Positions 7,497 to 16,724 of a stretch of 19,434 nt of DNA are shown here, piece by piece (the stretch's first letter is position 1; each line of letters starts with the position of its first letter). Position numbers and translations under genes: made by a program. Origin of the DNA: JBBKWX01 sp037969175. Its GTDB lineage: Bacteria > Bacteroidota > Bacteroidia > AKYH767-A > JBBKVM01. The notes below the pieces were generated by a model. That model made no database searches. It had not been told where the DNA came from and worked only from the letters and a program-made list of their open reading frames with translations. The DNA is taken from NCBI GenBank assembly GCA_037969175.1, contig JBBKWX010000069.1, positions 1 through 19,434 on the forward strand, written 5' to 3'.

Positions 7497-8273
7497 CTAA
7501 AATATTCTTTTCACTAAGCGCAATTGATGTGAATAACGTTTCGTTTCTGCATTAAAAATACCGTGGTGGTCCAATGAGTCTATTCTCACTTTACCGGAAG
7601 CATGTATGATCTTGTGATCTTTCAACAGGATTCCTACGTGGTTAATCTTTCCTTCTTCATTGTCAAAAAAGACGAGATCACCCGGCTCTGCTTCATCCAA
7701 TAAATTGAAAGTGCTTCCTTGTTCAGCTTGTTGCCAGGCATCACGTTTCAAATCAAAACCGGCTAAACGATATGCCATCTGGGTCAAACCCGAACAGTCA
7801 ATTCCAAATGGAGATCGCCCACCCCAGAGATAAGGAGCATTGAGATACATATAAGCTATTTCAATGATGCGTCCTTTGCTACCCTGTCCTTTTTCTATGC
7901 CTGAACTGGATCCATTATAGCTGGATTCTTGTCCGGCAACAGTGCATTTTCCTGCTTCGAAGAAAGGGAGAGTACTACCCAATAGTATTGTATTTAATGT
8001 TGAACCCTGTATAAGGATCTGGGCAATATCCAGGCAAAACACCGGAGTTTTATCAAGCATTTCCTGATATTCTGATTGTTCGATCTCTTTGAATTGCTTG
8101 TCGGAGATCCAACCTTCATATCCATCATGAGCCAATCTAACTCTGACCCAATTCTTTGTTTTCTCAAGGACCTGAAATATTTCCCCGAATAAAACATGAT
8201 TAGTCATTTCGCTAGCATCACTTGCTTCTTTGCGAAGTGGAATATTACTAAGGTGACAGATGCCGTAACTCAT
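7497..8273 (-). CDS. SH3b-NlpC/P60 cell-wall peptidase (gamma-D-glutamyl-diamino acid endopeptidase type)
   Basis: A 258-residue protein. The first 60 residues (GICHLSNIPLRKE ... YEGWISDKQF) are a bacterial SH3-type domain; a linker with a second SH3-like segment follows; the NlpC/P60 domain starts near residue 132. Numbered from the ATG at 8273, the catalytic residues are Cys160 in DCSGLTQ, His212 in NHVGIL and His224 in IHASG, with the usual PYLWGGRSPFGIDCSG and PGDLVFF motifs. The layout matches YkfC/dipeptidyl-peptidase VI-like enzymes that cut D-Glu to diamino-acid bonds in peptidoglycan peptides, likely for turnover or recycling. No signal peptide is visible, so it may act in the cytoplasm on imported muropeptides. 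A TTG at 8285 would add four residues; the ATG gives the family's standard N-terminus. It follows the thiolase by 8 nt, so the two are probably cotranscribed. Confidence 0.9.
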   Translation of the reverse strand: MSYGICHLSNIPLRKEASDASEMTNHVLFGEIFQVLEKTKNWVRVRLAHDGYEGWISDKQFKEIEQSEYQEMLDKTPVFCLDIAQILIQGSTLNTILLGSTLPFFEAGKCTVAGQESSYNGSSSGIEKGQGSKGRIIEIAYMYLNAPYLWGGRSPFGIDCSGLTQMAYRLAGFDLKRDAWQQAEQGSTFNLLDEAEPGDLVFFDNEEGKINHVGILLKDHKIIHASGKVRIDSLDHHGIFNAETKRYSHQLRLVKRIF

Positions 8274-8281
8274 AAAACCGA

Positions 8282-9460
8282 TCAAACAGCTTCAATTACC
8301 ATTGCACTTGCTCCACCGCCGCCATTACAAATTCCTGCCGCACCGATCTTTGCATTGTTTTGTTTCAAAACATTGATCAAAGTAACTATGATTCTTGCAC
8401 CGGAAGCTCCTAAGGGATGGCCCAAAGAAACAGCACCACCATTTACATTAACTTTAGCAGGATCCAGTTTCATTTCATTATTATTAGCAATAGCAACAAC
8501 TGAAAAAGCTTCATTGATCTCAAAAAATTCAATGTCTGACATTTTCAAACCTGCTTTTGAAATTGCTTTCGGCAATGCTTTTGAAGGAGCAGTTGTAAAC
8601 CATTCAGGAGCTTGTGATGCATCAGCATAACTTATGATCTTTGCAATCGGTTTTAATCCCAAAGCGTTTGCTCTTTCTGCACTTATCAAAACTAATGCAG
8701 CAGCTCCATCATTCAAGGTACTTGCGTTTGCAGCAGTTACTGAACCTTCTTTCTGGAAAACGGGACGTAATCCGGGAACCTTTGCGAAATCTACTTTAGT
8801 ATATTCTTCATCTTCTGAAATCACGATTGGGTCTTTTCCTCTCTGTGGAACAGATACCGGGATCACTTCATCTTTAAACTTACCTGCTTCCCATGCAGCC
8901 TTTGAACGTTTATAGGATTCAATCGCATACGCATCCTGATCTTCACGGCTGATCTTGCATTCCGTTGCACAAAGCTCTGCTGCATTTCCCATATGGTAAT
9001 CGTTATACACATCCGTAAGGCCATCTTTCACCAATCCATCAATCACAGTTCCATTACCTAATCTGTATCCATTTCTTGCTTTATCAAGATAATAAGGAAC
9101 ATTACTCATGTTTTCCATACCCCCGGCAACAACTACATCGTTATCACCAAGCATGATACTTTGAGCAGCTAGCATGATGCTCTTCATTCCTGATGCACAT
9201 ACTTTGTTGATCGTTGTACCCGGTGTAGTATTTGGCAGACCGGCAAAAATGGAAGCTTGTGTGGCAGGTGCCTGACCTACATTGGCAGATAGCACATTTC
9301 CCATGAATACTTCCTGAACCATTGCAGGATCAATACCGCTCTTTTCAACAGCTGCTTTAATCGCTTCGGCCCCAAGCTGAGTAGCAGAAAGGGAACTTAA
9401 ATTACCACCAAAACTACCAATTGGTGTTCTTACTGCTGACAGAATATATACTTCTTTCAT
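8282..9460 (-). CDS. atoB: Acetyl-CoA C-acetyltransferase (thiolase)
   Basis: A 392-residue thiolase that condenses two acetyl-CoA to acetoacetyl-CoA or runs the reverse reaction. The nucleophilic Cys88 lies in KVCASGMKS; His348 is in GGAVSLGHPLGASGARI; the acid/base Cys378 is in CNGGGG; NEAF (316-319) is present. The active-site positions are nearly identical to the Zoogloea biosynthetic thiolase (89, 348, 378), and the length supports the acetoacetyl-CoA type over a long-chain FadA enzyme, though chain-length preference cannot be proved here. It is the first gene of a two-gene unit with the NlpC/P60 peptidase 8 nt downstream and diverges from the pgpH-like gene. A near-consensus box, TAAATTCG at 9488-9495 on the minus strand, might be its -7 element. 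Confidence 0.95.
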   Translation of the reverse strand: MKEVYILSAVRTPIGSFGGNLSSLSATQLGAEAIKAAVEKSGIDPAMVQEVFMGNVLSANVGQAPATQASIFAGLPNTTPGTTINKVCASGMKSIMLAAQSIMLGDNDVVVAGGMENMSNVPYYLDKARNGYRLGNGTVIDGLVKDGLTDVYNDYHMGNAAELCATECKISREDQDAYAIESYKRSKAAWEAGKFKDEVIPVSVPQRGKDPIVISEDEEYTKVDFAKVPGLRPVFQKEGSVTAANASTLNDGAAALVLISAERANALGLKPIAKIISYADASQAPEWFTTAPSKALPKAISKAGLKMSDIEFFEINEAFSVVAIANNNEMKLDPAKVNVNGGAVSLGHPLGASGARIIVTLINVLKQNNAKIGAAGICNGGGGASAMVIEAV

Positions 9461-9532
9461 CTTTATTAAATAATACGTTTCAGGATGCGAATTTAGACAA
9501 TATTGGCGGCTTTTGAAAATAATGCAATTCCC

Positions 9533-9560
9533 TTTGGCAATGCATATTTTTTTAGCTTTG
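9533..9560 (+). promoter_or_regulatory. Candidate Bacteroidota promoter of the pgpH-like gene
   Basis: TAGCTTTG (9553-9560) matches TAnnTTTG exactly, and TTTG (9533-9536) lies 16 nt upstream as a plausible -33 element. The box ends 13 nt before the ATG, so the leader would be short. Confidence 0.55.
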
Positions 9561-9573
9561 CGAAGATCTTTCT

Positions 9574-11628
9574 ATGAAACGTTTTCTCATTTTTCTCAGC
9601 AACATTCATGAACACCTTCTCAGAGCTGTTCTGATTCTTATTTCTATCGCTACTATTGTTCTTTTATTGCCTAAAGAAGCAAGATATCGATTCGATTTTC
9701 AAAAGGGAAAACCCTGGGGATATGAAAACCTGATCGCTCCATTTGATTTTGCGATCTTGAAATCTCTGGATGAATTATCTCTGGAAAAGAAAAAACTCCT
9801 GGATAATACCAAACCTTATTTTCAGGCTGATATTTTAGCTGAAGCTGATGCATATACCCGCTTTTCTAAAGAATTAGCAAAAAGAGCAGGTACAGATATT
9901 TCAACTTATCAGCGATTAGCAGCAAAGGGAAATGAATTATTAGACCGGGTATATCATTTCGGAATATTGAAAGGAGATGATCCATATGCAAATCGGAAAG
10001 ATGATCTTACCATAGTCATCCTTAGAAATAAAGTAGAACAAGATGCAAATCTGGCAGATCTGTATACAGTTAAATCAGCCTATGAGCTATTCACAAATGA
10101 GCTGAACCAAAGCAATGATCCCGACTATCAAACATTGCTGAATAGTCTTGAAGAAGGTTTGGTACCAAATATTTATTTTGATGAAGTAATAACAAGTCAG
10201 GTTCATAAGGATATTCTTGACAAGATCAACCCTGCAATGGGAATGGTTCAACAAGGTCAGAACATCATTTTGAAAGGGGAGTTGGTTGACAATGTTAAAT
10301 ATCAGATCCTGCTTTCGTTGAAAAGTGAAACTGAAAATCGTTTAGGTTCTTCCGGAAAACGTTTCTTTATTTTACTTGGATATACTTTACTGGTCACGAT
10401 CTGTATCAGTATGCTCATGCTTTTCCTTTACTTGTTTCGAAGAGATATTTTTCATGACAATCAAAAGGTAAGTTTGTTATTATTATTGATGATAATAATG
10501 GCTGCAACCTATACCTGGGCTCTAAAGACCGGGTTTTTCAGCTTGTATCTTGTACCCTTATGTATCATGCCAGTTATCATCCGAACATTCTTTGATACGC
10601 GTCTGGCCTTATATACTCACCTGATGCTGATTCTGATGTTGGGATTTATTGCACCCAATGGACTTGAATTCGTATTGATGCAAATGATAAGTGGAATGGT
10701 AGCAATTTTCAGCATCCTCAACCTGCGCAAAAGAGCTCAGCTTTTTATATCTGCCGGATACATATTGCTTGCATATTCTATTACTTATCTTACTGTTTCT
10801 TTAATCCATGAAGGCAGCATCGTGGGTGTAGATTTCTCTGTGATGCCCTGGTTTGTGGGTAATGCTTTATTGACACTATTTGCTTTCCCGATGATCTATG
10901 TTTTCGAAAAACTTTTTGGATTTATATCTGAAGTTTCATTGATGGAATTATCCGATCTCAATTCACCTTTACTGCGAGAATTGTCACTCAAAGCACCCGG
11001 AACTTTTCAGCACAGTTTGCAGGTTGCAAATTTAGCTGAGGCAGCAACCTTTGCAGTAGGAGGGAACACCTTGCTCGTTAGAACAGGTGCTTTATATCAT
11101 GATATTGGTAAGGTTGATATGCCTATGTATTTTATCGAAAATCAGAACACTCAGGTTAACCCGCATGATGAACTGATGTTTGAAGAAAGCGCAAGGATCA
11201 TAATCAGTCATGTGATAAAAGGGATAGAAAAAGCACGTAAGAACAAGCTTCCTGAAGTGATCATCGATTTTATCCGAACTCATCATGGAACCACCATGGT
11301 TCAATATTTTTATCAAAGTTTCCTAAAGAATTATCCGGAGAAGATCGTTGATGAAGACGATTTTCGCTACCCCGGACCTATGCCTTTTTCTAAAGAAACT
11401 GCTGTACTAATGATGGCAGACAGTGTAGAAGCCAGCTCCAGAAGTTTGAAAAAAGTAGATGCTGATTCTATCTCAAAACTGGTAGATCAGATCATTGAAA
11501 ATCAAAATAATCAGGGGCAATTTGCTAATTGCGACATCACTTACCGCGACATCACCAAGATCAAAAAGATCTTCAAACGTATGTTGATGAGTATCTATCA
11601 TGTTAGGGTTGAGTATCCGGCGGAGTAA
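9574..11628 (+). CDS. pgpH: PgpH-like 7TM-HD phosphodiesterase (predicted c-di-AMP hydrolase)
   Basis: A 684-residue membrane protein. One N-terminal membrane helix (about 18-34) is followed by an extracytoplasmic 7TMR-HDED-type domain (about 40-260), a cluster of seven predicted membrane helices (about 264-445) and a cytoplasmic HD domain (about 465-684). Predicted metal ligands match Listeria PgpH: His480 in FQHSLQ, His509-Asp510 in YHDIGK, His546 in SHVIKG, His570 or 571 in RTHHG and Asp616 in MMADSVEA. By homology it binds c-di-AMP and hydrolyses it to pApA, linking an envelope signal to second-messenger level. It stands alone on this strand, divergent from the thiolase. Other HD-domain substrates are possible, but the full architecture strongly favours PgpH. 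Confidence 0.93.
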   Translation: MKRFLIFLSNIHEHLLRAVLILISIATIVLLLPKEARYRFDFQKGKPWGYENLIAPFDFAILKSLDELSLEKKKLLDNTKPYFQADILAEADAYTRFSKELAKRAGTDISTYQRLAAKGNELLDRVYHFGILKGDDPYANRKDDLTIVILRNKVEQDANLADLYTVKSAYELFTNELNQSNDPDYQTLLNSLEEGLVPNIYFDEVITSQVHKDILDKINPAMGMVQQGQNIILKGELVDNVKYQILLSLKSETENRLGSSGKRFFILLGYTLLVTICISMLMLFLYLFRRDIFHDNQKVSLLLLLMIIMAATYTWALKTGFFSLYLVPLCIMPVIIRTFFDTRLALYTHLMLILMLGFIAPNGLEFVLMQMISGMVAIFSILNLRKRAQLFISAGYILLAYSITYLTVSLIHEGSIVGVDFSVMPWFVGNALLTLFAFPMIYVFEKLFGFISEVSLMELSDLNSPLLRELSLKAPGTFQHSLQVANLAEAATFAVGGNTLLVRTGALYHDIGKVDMPMYFIENQNTQVNPHDELMFEESARIIISHVIKGIEKARKNKLPEVIIDFIRTHHGTTMVQYFYQSFLKNYPEKIVDEDDFRYPGPMPFSKETAVLMMADSVEASSRSLKKVDADSISKLVDQIIENQNNQGQFANCDITYRDITKIKKIFKRMLMSIYHVRVEYPAE

Positions 11629-11648
11629 AGGCTAGCCTGTTTTTTTTT
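11629..11648 (+). terminator. Weak terminator-like site after the pgpH-like gene
   Basis: The palindrome AGGCTAGCCT begins directly after the stop codon, and a run of nine T starts two bases later (11640-11648). The stem is short (about 3-5 bp), so this is only a candidate; the T-run also borders palindromic element B. Confidence 0.35.
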
Positions 11649-11784
11649 ACCGCAAAAAGCAAATGTCATATCAGACATTAGGATCTGTAGTTTCTAATGA
11701 AAACTTTATTCAATGTCTTGACCTTTGCAATATGTAAAAAACGTTCTTTCATGCCACAAAAGTGATTTGCATCTTTGCGTTAAA
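11646..11784. repeat. Imperfect palindromic element B
   Basis: The left arm, TTTACCGCAAAAAGCAAATG (11646-11665), pairs with the right arm (11764-11784), whose reverse complement begins TTTAACGCAAAG and ends GCAAATC, with three mismatches and one gap. Inside, AGACATT (from about 11673) is complementary to AATGTCT (from about 11714), and CATTAG to CTAATG, giving a nested fold. It sits between the convergent pgpH and oppC-like genes, next to the oppC terminator, and has no coding potential. Confidence 0.55.
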
Positions 11785-11812
11785 AATTGAGATAAGTTGG
11801 TTTTGACTGAAC

Positions 11813-11840
11813 AAAAAAAATCCTGCCTTTCAGCAGGATT
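11813..11840 (-). terminator. Strong intrinsic terminator of the peptide transporter operon
   Basis: An 8-bp stem, AATCCTGC (11819-11826) with GCAGGATT (11833-11840), has a 6-nt loop and on the minus strand is followed by eight T residues (two of which pair at the stem base). It lies 8 nt past the oppC stop. On the plus strand it is followed, after CTCC, by six T, so it may also stop pgpH transcripts. Confidence 0.9.
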
Positions 11841-11848
11841 CTCCTTTT

Positions 11849-13174
11849 TTATTTCTTCAACCTTGGATCCAATGCATCTCGCAATCCTTCACCCAAAAGG
11901 TTATAGATCGTCACCGTGATAAAGATCGCCAGACCGGGGAAGATAACCAGCCACCAGGCGCTAAAATTCTCTTTACCTGCAAACAATAAAGATCCCCAGG
12001 TGACAACATCATGAGGTACACCTATACCCAGGAATGAAAGTCCGGATTCGATCAGGATCGCTGCAGCAATACCAAATGCAATAGCTACAAACGCAGGTGC
12101 CAAACTATTCGGTAAAGCATGTTTCAAGATTATTCTGAATTCGCTGAATCCAAGAGCCTGAGCTGCTTGTATGTATTCCAGGTTTCTGATCCGCAAAAAT
12201 TCTGCTCGCGTAAATCGTGCTATTTCTGTCCATGCTGTTAATCCAATGATGATCATCAAATTGACAAGAGAAGGTTTGGCAATCGCTGCAATAGCAATTA
12301 TCAGGATAAGTCTTGGCAGTGAGATCAGGATCTCAATGATCCTTGAAATGATAGAGTCAACTGGGATATTAACATTAGCACTGAAAAAAGAGATCCTGCC
12401 AATTGCTTGTCCCAACTTATAGAAGACAAAGGCTATTGCTGCAAAGATCAGCAAACTCAGCAGTAATTGTCCTCCAACTGCCAATCCGCTCTTGGCAAGC
12501 GCATCAGCCAGATTGTAACTACGTACCATGAATGCGTAATAATAAGCAATGATCAAACCCAGAACAAAGGTCCAAAAAGACCCACGGGTTGTCCGTAATT
12601 TATTATCTCCAAAATATCCGGCAAGCGCACCGAGCAAGATCCCCAGAAAGGAAGCTATACCCATAGAAAGGATTCCAATGGTAAGCGATATTCGCGTTCC
12701 ATGGATCAATCCGGCCATCACATCTTCACCTCGTTTACTGGTTCCCAACCAATGCGTAAAACGTGTTGGCATCTGAATGATATCTCCATCAATATCTCTA
12801 AATGTTTGCTCATCATTGGGTCCAACATAGTCGGAATTCAGCAGATCTGTTTTGCCGGGACTGTAAGTTACCGGTGCCCAGATCACACTTTCAAGTTCCA
12901 TTTGTTTCCAATCCGTAATATCGTACTGAATTTTCACAGCTTCTCCTGTTTCGGGATCGGTGAATTCAGCAGTAGTAGCAAATGATAGGGCAGGGAAGAG
13001 GGTTTGACCTTTATATTTTACAAATAAAGGTTGATCATTAGCTATTACAGGAGCCAACACGGCTATCACAACAAGAAAAAGCAAAACATACATAGATATT
13101 TTTGCCGGCTTATTCTTTTTAAATTGTCTCCAGGCGTATGCTCTGAAACTAAAATCTGTCTGTTTTTCGGCCAT
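11849..13174 (-). CDS. oppC: Peptide-type ABC transporter permease, OppC/DppC-like, enlarged
   Basis: A 441-residue inner-membrane permease; typical OppC/DppC is about 300. It starts with the cytoplasmic segment FRAYAWRQFKKNK and a first helix at about 26-45. The binding-protein-dependent permease core includes HWLGTSKRGEDV, GTRISL and the EAA loop EYIQAAQALGFSE (333-345), followed by HALPN (352-356), which docks on the ATPase, and ends GLRDALDPRLK. Two insertions explain the extra length: about 70 residues in the first periplasmic loop (about 47-135) and about 70 residues at 192-265 containing two extra predicted helices (about 199-217 and 233-252). It is the last gene of the operon, 14 nt after the oppB-like gene, and is followed at once by a terminator. 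The substrate is probably di- or oligopeptides, from family only. Confidence 0.92.
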   Translation of the reverse strand: MAEKQTDFSFRAYAWRQFKKNKPAKISMYVLLFLVVIAVLAPVIANDQPLFVKYKGQTLFPALSFATTAEFTDPETGEAVKIQYDITDWKQMELESVIWAPVTYSPGKTDLLNSDYVGPNDEQTFRDIDGDIIQMPTRFTHWLGTSKRGEDVMAGLIHGTRISLTIGILSMGIASFLGILLGALAGYFGDNKLRTTRGSFWTFVLGLIIAYYYAFMVRSYNLADALAKSGLAVGGQLLLSLLIFAAIAFVFYKLGQAIGRISFFSANVNIPVDSIISRIIEILISLPRLILIIAIAAIAKPSLVNLMIIIGLTAWTEIARFTRAEFLRIRNLEYIQAAQALGFSEFRIILKHALPNSLAPAFVAIAFGIAAAILIESGLSFLGIGVPHDVVTWGSLLFAGKENFSAWWLVIFPGLAIFITVTIYNLLGEGLRDALDPRLKK

Positions 13175-13188
13175 TTTCTACGGTCGGA

Positions 13189-14685
13189 TTATTTAGAATA
13201 AGAAATTCGCGGGTCAACAACCGCGTATAAAACATCAGAGATCAGATAACCAACCAGGGTCAGGAATCCGGTGATCGTAAACACCGCTATGATCATCGGA
13301 TAATTCTGATTTTGTATTGCAAAGAAGATTTCATAGCCCATACCCGGTATGGTAAAGATCGATTCAAGGATAACGGATCCACCGATAGCAAATGGAAATA
13401 TATTTGCAAATACAGTAATGATCGGTAACAATGAATTCCTCAAGGCATGTTTATAAATAACAGTTCGTTTAGGCAATCCTTTTGCTCTGGCTGTACGGAT
13501 ATAGTCCTGTCCAACTACTTCCAGCATACTTACACGCATGGTTCTGGAAAGGAATGCAAATGAACTGTAGGTATAACAGATCATTGGAAGAACAACATAA
13601 GGAAGACTCAATTTTGCCATTTCCATAAAGCTTGCGCCATCCGGATAACCGATAGCAGGTTTTACTCCTGAAGCCGGGAAGATCTGCCATACATCTGTAT
13701 TTGCAAAGGTCATTAGTAGGAGGGTTGCAACCCAGAATGAAGGCATTGAATAGAGAACAAAAAGTATGACTGATGTTACTCTATCGAATCTGGAATCCTT
13801 GTTGGCAGCAGCTTTTATTCCGATTGGAATACTTACAAGATATGCAAGCAGTACAGAAAACAAAGCAAAGAATAACGACCAACCGATTTTAGAAGCAATT
13901 ACCTCAGAAATGGGTTGCTTGGTTACATAGGAAGTTCCAAAATCACCTCTCACCAGACCATGACTAAATTCTGCTCCTTTACCGGTTAACCAATTGCCAT
14001 CACCGAATAACCATCTATGATACTGATTCTGTTTATAAAAACTTAGTTTTGGAATGTAGTTTTTCCAGATAGTAGGATTCCCCTTTAACGCCTCGTATTT
14101 ACTAGCGATTTCTCTGGTTAAAATCAACTTATTTTCAAAGAATGGATATTTACTGAAGATGCTTTCCAGAACGCCAAGCTTTGCCATAATGATCCTGTCA
14201 TCATAAGTCGATTTTAAAGAAAGTGTTTCAAAAAGTGTTTTGTTTACAGCATTCTTAATAGCATCAACTCCATAATTAGCGTAATCTGCACTATCTACTT
14301 CAGATCTAATAAATGTTTTATCTAGGTCACCTATGGATTTATAATAATCCGAGATAGCCTGCCAGTTGCCATGTATATCAACTAGTCTGTCAAGAGCAGC
14401 ACGTTCATTCTTATCGAAAACCTTGTATAAAGTATCCGGTTCAGACATAGTACGAAGCGCCACATAGAAAATGGGCAGATCCAAACCCAGTTTTTTACGC
14501 CAGAATTTCTTCTGTTCTACTTGGCTTACAGTTTGTGATCCAACTTCACCACCGCTTTGTGCGGCAACTACCATTCTTTCTATCGGGTCACCCGGAGCAT
14601 TGACAGAAATAACAAATGCCAGAAGGGAAATAATGATCAGCGTAGGTAAAAATATTACAATACGCTTCAGAATATATTTAAGCAT
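13189..14685 (-). CDS. oppB: Peptide-type ABC transporter permease, OppB/DppB-like, enlarged
   Basis: A 498-residue inner-membrane permease; the usual OppB/DppB length is about 310-340. The N-terminus, MLKYILKRIVIFLPTLIIIS with APGDP, is classic for the family. The core resumes at GLVRGDFGTSY and continues with five helices, the EAA loop DYIRTARAKGLPK (394-406) plus HALRN, and the conserved end LISDVLYAVVDPRI. Between lies an insertion of about 150 residues (about 72-220), hydrophilic and probably periplasmic, which may form part of the docking surface for the large binding protein. It lies 39 nt after the binding-protein gene and 14 nt before the oppC-like gene, so the three form one operon. 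Confidence 0.93.
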   Translation of the reverse strand: MLKYILKRIVIFLPTLIIISLLAFVISVNAPGDPIERMVVAAQSGGEVGSQTVSQVEQKKFWRKKLGLDLPIFYVALRTMSEPDTLYKVFDKNERAALDRLVDIHGNWQAISDYYKSIGDLDKTFIRSEVDSADYANYGVDAIKNAVNKTLFETLSLKSTYDDRIIMAKLGVLESIFSKYPFFENKLILTREIASKYEALKGNPTIWKNYIPKLSFYKQNQYHRWLFGDGNWLTGKGAEFSHGLVRGDFGTSYVTKQPISEVIASKIGWSLFFALFSVLLAYLVSIPIGIKAAANKDSRFDRVTSVILFVLYSMPSFWVATLLLMTFANTDVWQIFPASGVKPAIGYPDGASFMEMAKLSLPYVVLPMICYTYSSFAFLSRTMRVSMLEVVGQDYIRTARAKGLPKRTVIYKHALRNSLLPIITVFANIFPFAIGGSVILESIFTIPGMGYEIFFAIQNQNYPMIIAVFTITGFLTLVGYLISDVLYAVVDPRISYSK

Positions 14686-14724
14686 AAGAGCTTCTTTATG
14701 TTAAAGTATTTAATGCTTAATTGA

Positions 14725-16596
14725 CTAGGGAGTGGCAGAAGCTTTAGCAATAGCAGATCCGCTCAAAAGCTTGAGATTACCTAATAAAACACCCGGACGC
14801 TCAAAGAACATTTCTTGATTTCCAAAGCGTTTGTGGATAACATTCCTTCTAATGCTTGAATACAAGAACACATAAGGTTGCTCAGCATAGATCATTTCCT
14901 GCAATTTCTTCACCATAGGAATACGCTTTGAATCATCAATTGTATACTTGATCGAATCTATCAATGCATCTGATTCAGCATTTCCAAACCCCGGGTAGTT
15001 ACTTCCTTTAGAAGCCCAAGAAGAGGTATGCCAGATCTGTGTGAAATCATCCGGAGTAGAACCACCGGCCCATGCTGCAAGAAACATATCAAACTTATGA
15101 TTCTTAGCAAGATCGTAATGGATTCCAAAATCCAAAGCATTCAAATTAACTTTGATACCTGCTTTATACATAGATTCTGCAGTCATCTGAGCTATGTCTT
15201 TCCAGTCGATAGTAGTGGTCATATAATTCAATCCTACTTCAAATTGAACTTTCTTGCCATCAATCACTTTATCACGGATATTATCACCATCCGTATCAAC
15301 CCAACCTGCTTCATCCAATAATTTCTTGGCAGCTTCAAGATCGTAAGGGATCAATTTCAACTCTTTATTATAATCTTCTTTTAATGGAGAAACCGGACCA
15401 ACCATACGTTTGCATTTACCCTTTTGAACTACCAGGTTAATATCCTCTACAGGAACCAACATTGCAATTGCACGACGCACTTTTAGATCGTTAAAGAATT
15501 TCTTGTGTTGGATTCCATCAGGCTTAGTATTTAAAGCGATATAGGAGTAGTTATAAGAATCGGTAAATTCAGAATTATAGTTCTTCATGAATGTCGCATC
15601 CGTCTGAAGATCCATCAATGTCTTGGTACTCATGAAAGTACTGGCATCCATAGCCTGAGATTTAAACTCAAGCATCTGACTGTTTGCATCCTTATTGATC
15701 TTGAAAATGATCTTATCCGGATAGCTGGCTTTGTATGGGTCAGTCGTATTAGCTGTCCAATGATTTGTTTTTCTTTCAAGGATAATACTTTGACCGGAAT
15801 CCCAACGAAGGAATTTATAAGGACCAATACCAACTAGGAAATTAACATCTCTGCTATATTTCGCATCATTAAAACGCTCAGCCCATGCTTTGAAATCGGC
15901 TTGTTTGTCGGCTCTGAATTTAGGATCATCTAATTGAGCAAATGTATATTTTGAAAGAACGTTGTTTGGATCAAAATAGCTACGCTGCATCAAAGGGTAA
16001 TCCGTCAGAAAATAAATATTCTGGATATAGGTACGCTTCATATGCAAGGTGATCTTTCTTGGATTCGCAGGATCAATGGTAATATCCTTAAGGTTTTCAA
16101 GATAAGGCTTTGCGTGCGGGTTATTGGTCAAAGGGCTTTTGTTCGCTTTAAAAGTGAAGATCACATCTTCAGCAGTAAGTTGCTGACCATCATCCCATTT
16201 AGGAGCTTCATCTATTTCATAGGTGTAATCTAAACCATCCTCTGAAATGGTAGGCATAGCTTTGCAAACACCGGGACGAAGACCAAGAATATGGAAATCT
16301 GATTGCATTAAAAACATCTGTGTATACAGATTGATTTCACTACGTTGAGCAGCATTTCCGTTTGTAGGATGCATATCATCCGGTTCCCCAATGGTATGAT
16401 AAACTAAAGTATTCTCTTTTGACCAGCTGGGGTCCAGCTCAGTAGCATCAGCGATTGAGATAAATTTATTATCTGCAGTAGCAGATACGCTGGATGAGTC
16501 ATTTTTTTTCTTCTTGTTACCACCACCACAACCGGCAGTTATCATTACGGCAAGCCCTAATACGGCTGCTCCTGAAAAGAGAGAATACGCTTTCAT
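14725..16596 (-). CDS. oppA: Peptide-type ABC transporter substrate-binding lipoprotein (SBP family 5)
   Basis: A 623-residue extracytoplasmic binding protein. The signal peptide (1-22) ends in a lipobox, ITAGC, with Cys23 lipidated; a GGG and lysine/serine-rich tether follows to about residue 42. The body shows family-5 marks: NTLVYHTIGEPDDMHPTNG near the start, LRPGVCKAMP, KWDDGQQLTAEDVIFTF, VRRAIAMLVP, and the late segment FDMFLAAWAGGSTPDDFTQIW. The family usually captures peptides, though nickel, heme or glycan-derived ligands are known, so the substrate is not settled. It is the first gene of the operon. A segment reading WVDTDGDNIRD resembles a calcium-binding DxDxDxxxD loop. Confidence 0.93.
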   Translation of the reverse strand: MKAYSLFSGAAVLGLAVMITAGCGGGNKKKKNDSSSVSATADNKFISIADATELDPSWSKENTLVYHTIGEPDDMHPTNGNAAQRSEINLYTQMFLMQSDFHILGLRPGVCKAMPTISEDGLDYTYEIDEAPKWDDGQQLTAEDVIFTFKANKSPLTNNPHAKPYLENLKDITIDPANPRKITLHMKRTYIQNIYFLTDYPLMQRSYFDPNNVLSKYTFAQLDDPKFRADKQADFKAWAERFNDAKYSRDVNFLVGIGPYKFLRWDSGQSIILERKTNHWTANTTDPYKASYPDKIIFKINKDANSQMLEFKSQAMDASTFMSTKTLMDLQTDATFMKNYNSEFTDSYNYSYIALNTKPDGIQHKKFFNDLKVRRAIAMLVPVEDINLVVQKGKCKRMVGPVSPLKEDYNKELKLIPYDLEAAKKLLDEAGWVDTDGDNIRDKVIDGKKVQFEVGLNYMTTTIDWKDIAQMTAESMYKAGIKVNLNALDFGIHYDLAKNHKFDMFLAAWAGGSTPDDFTQIWHTSSWASKGSNYPGFGNAESDALIDSIKYTIDDSKRIPMVKKLQEMIYAEQPYVFLYSSIRRNVIHKRFGNQEMFFERPGVLLGNLKLLSGSAIAKASATP

Positions 16597-16633
16597 GTAG
16601 TTTAATTAGTTTTTATTTTTTTAGCTAAGGTCA

Positions 16634-16641
16634 CAAATATA
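16634..16641 (-). promoter_or_regulatory. Candidate -7 box of the peptide transporter operon
   Basis: TATATTTG on the minus strand matches TAnnTTTG exactly, 37 nt before the oppA start codon, implying a leader of about 30 nt. No clear TTTG -33 element is seen upstream. Confidence 0.45.
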
Positions 16642-16724
16642 GCAAATGCCTTGTATATGGGGTAATGAAAAAAATATTGATTTATTGTGTTCTAAATTCG
16701 GCTTTGTCTGTAAAACATGTATTT

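Noticed and set aside
8274..8285. Upstream TTG start for the NlpC/P60 gene
   Set aside because: The ATG at 8273 gives the family's usual start (GIC-LS-IPLR) and avoids overlapping the thiolase stop.
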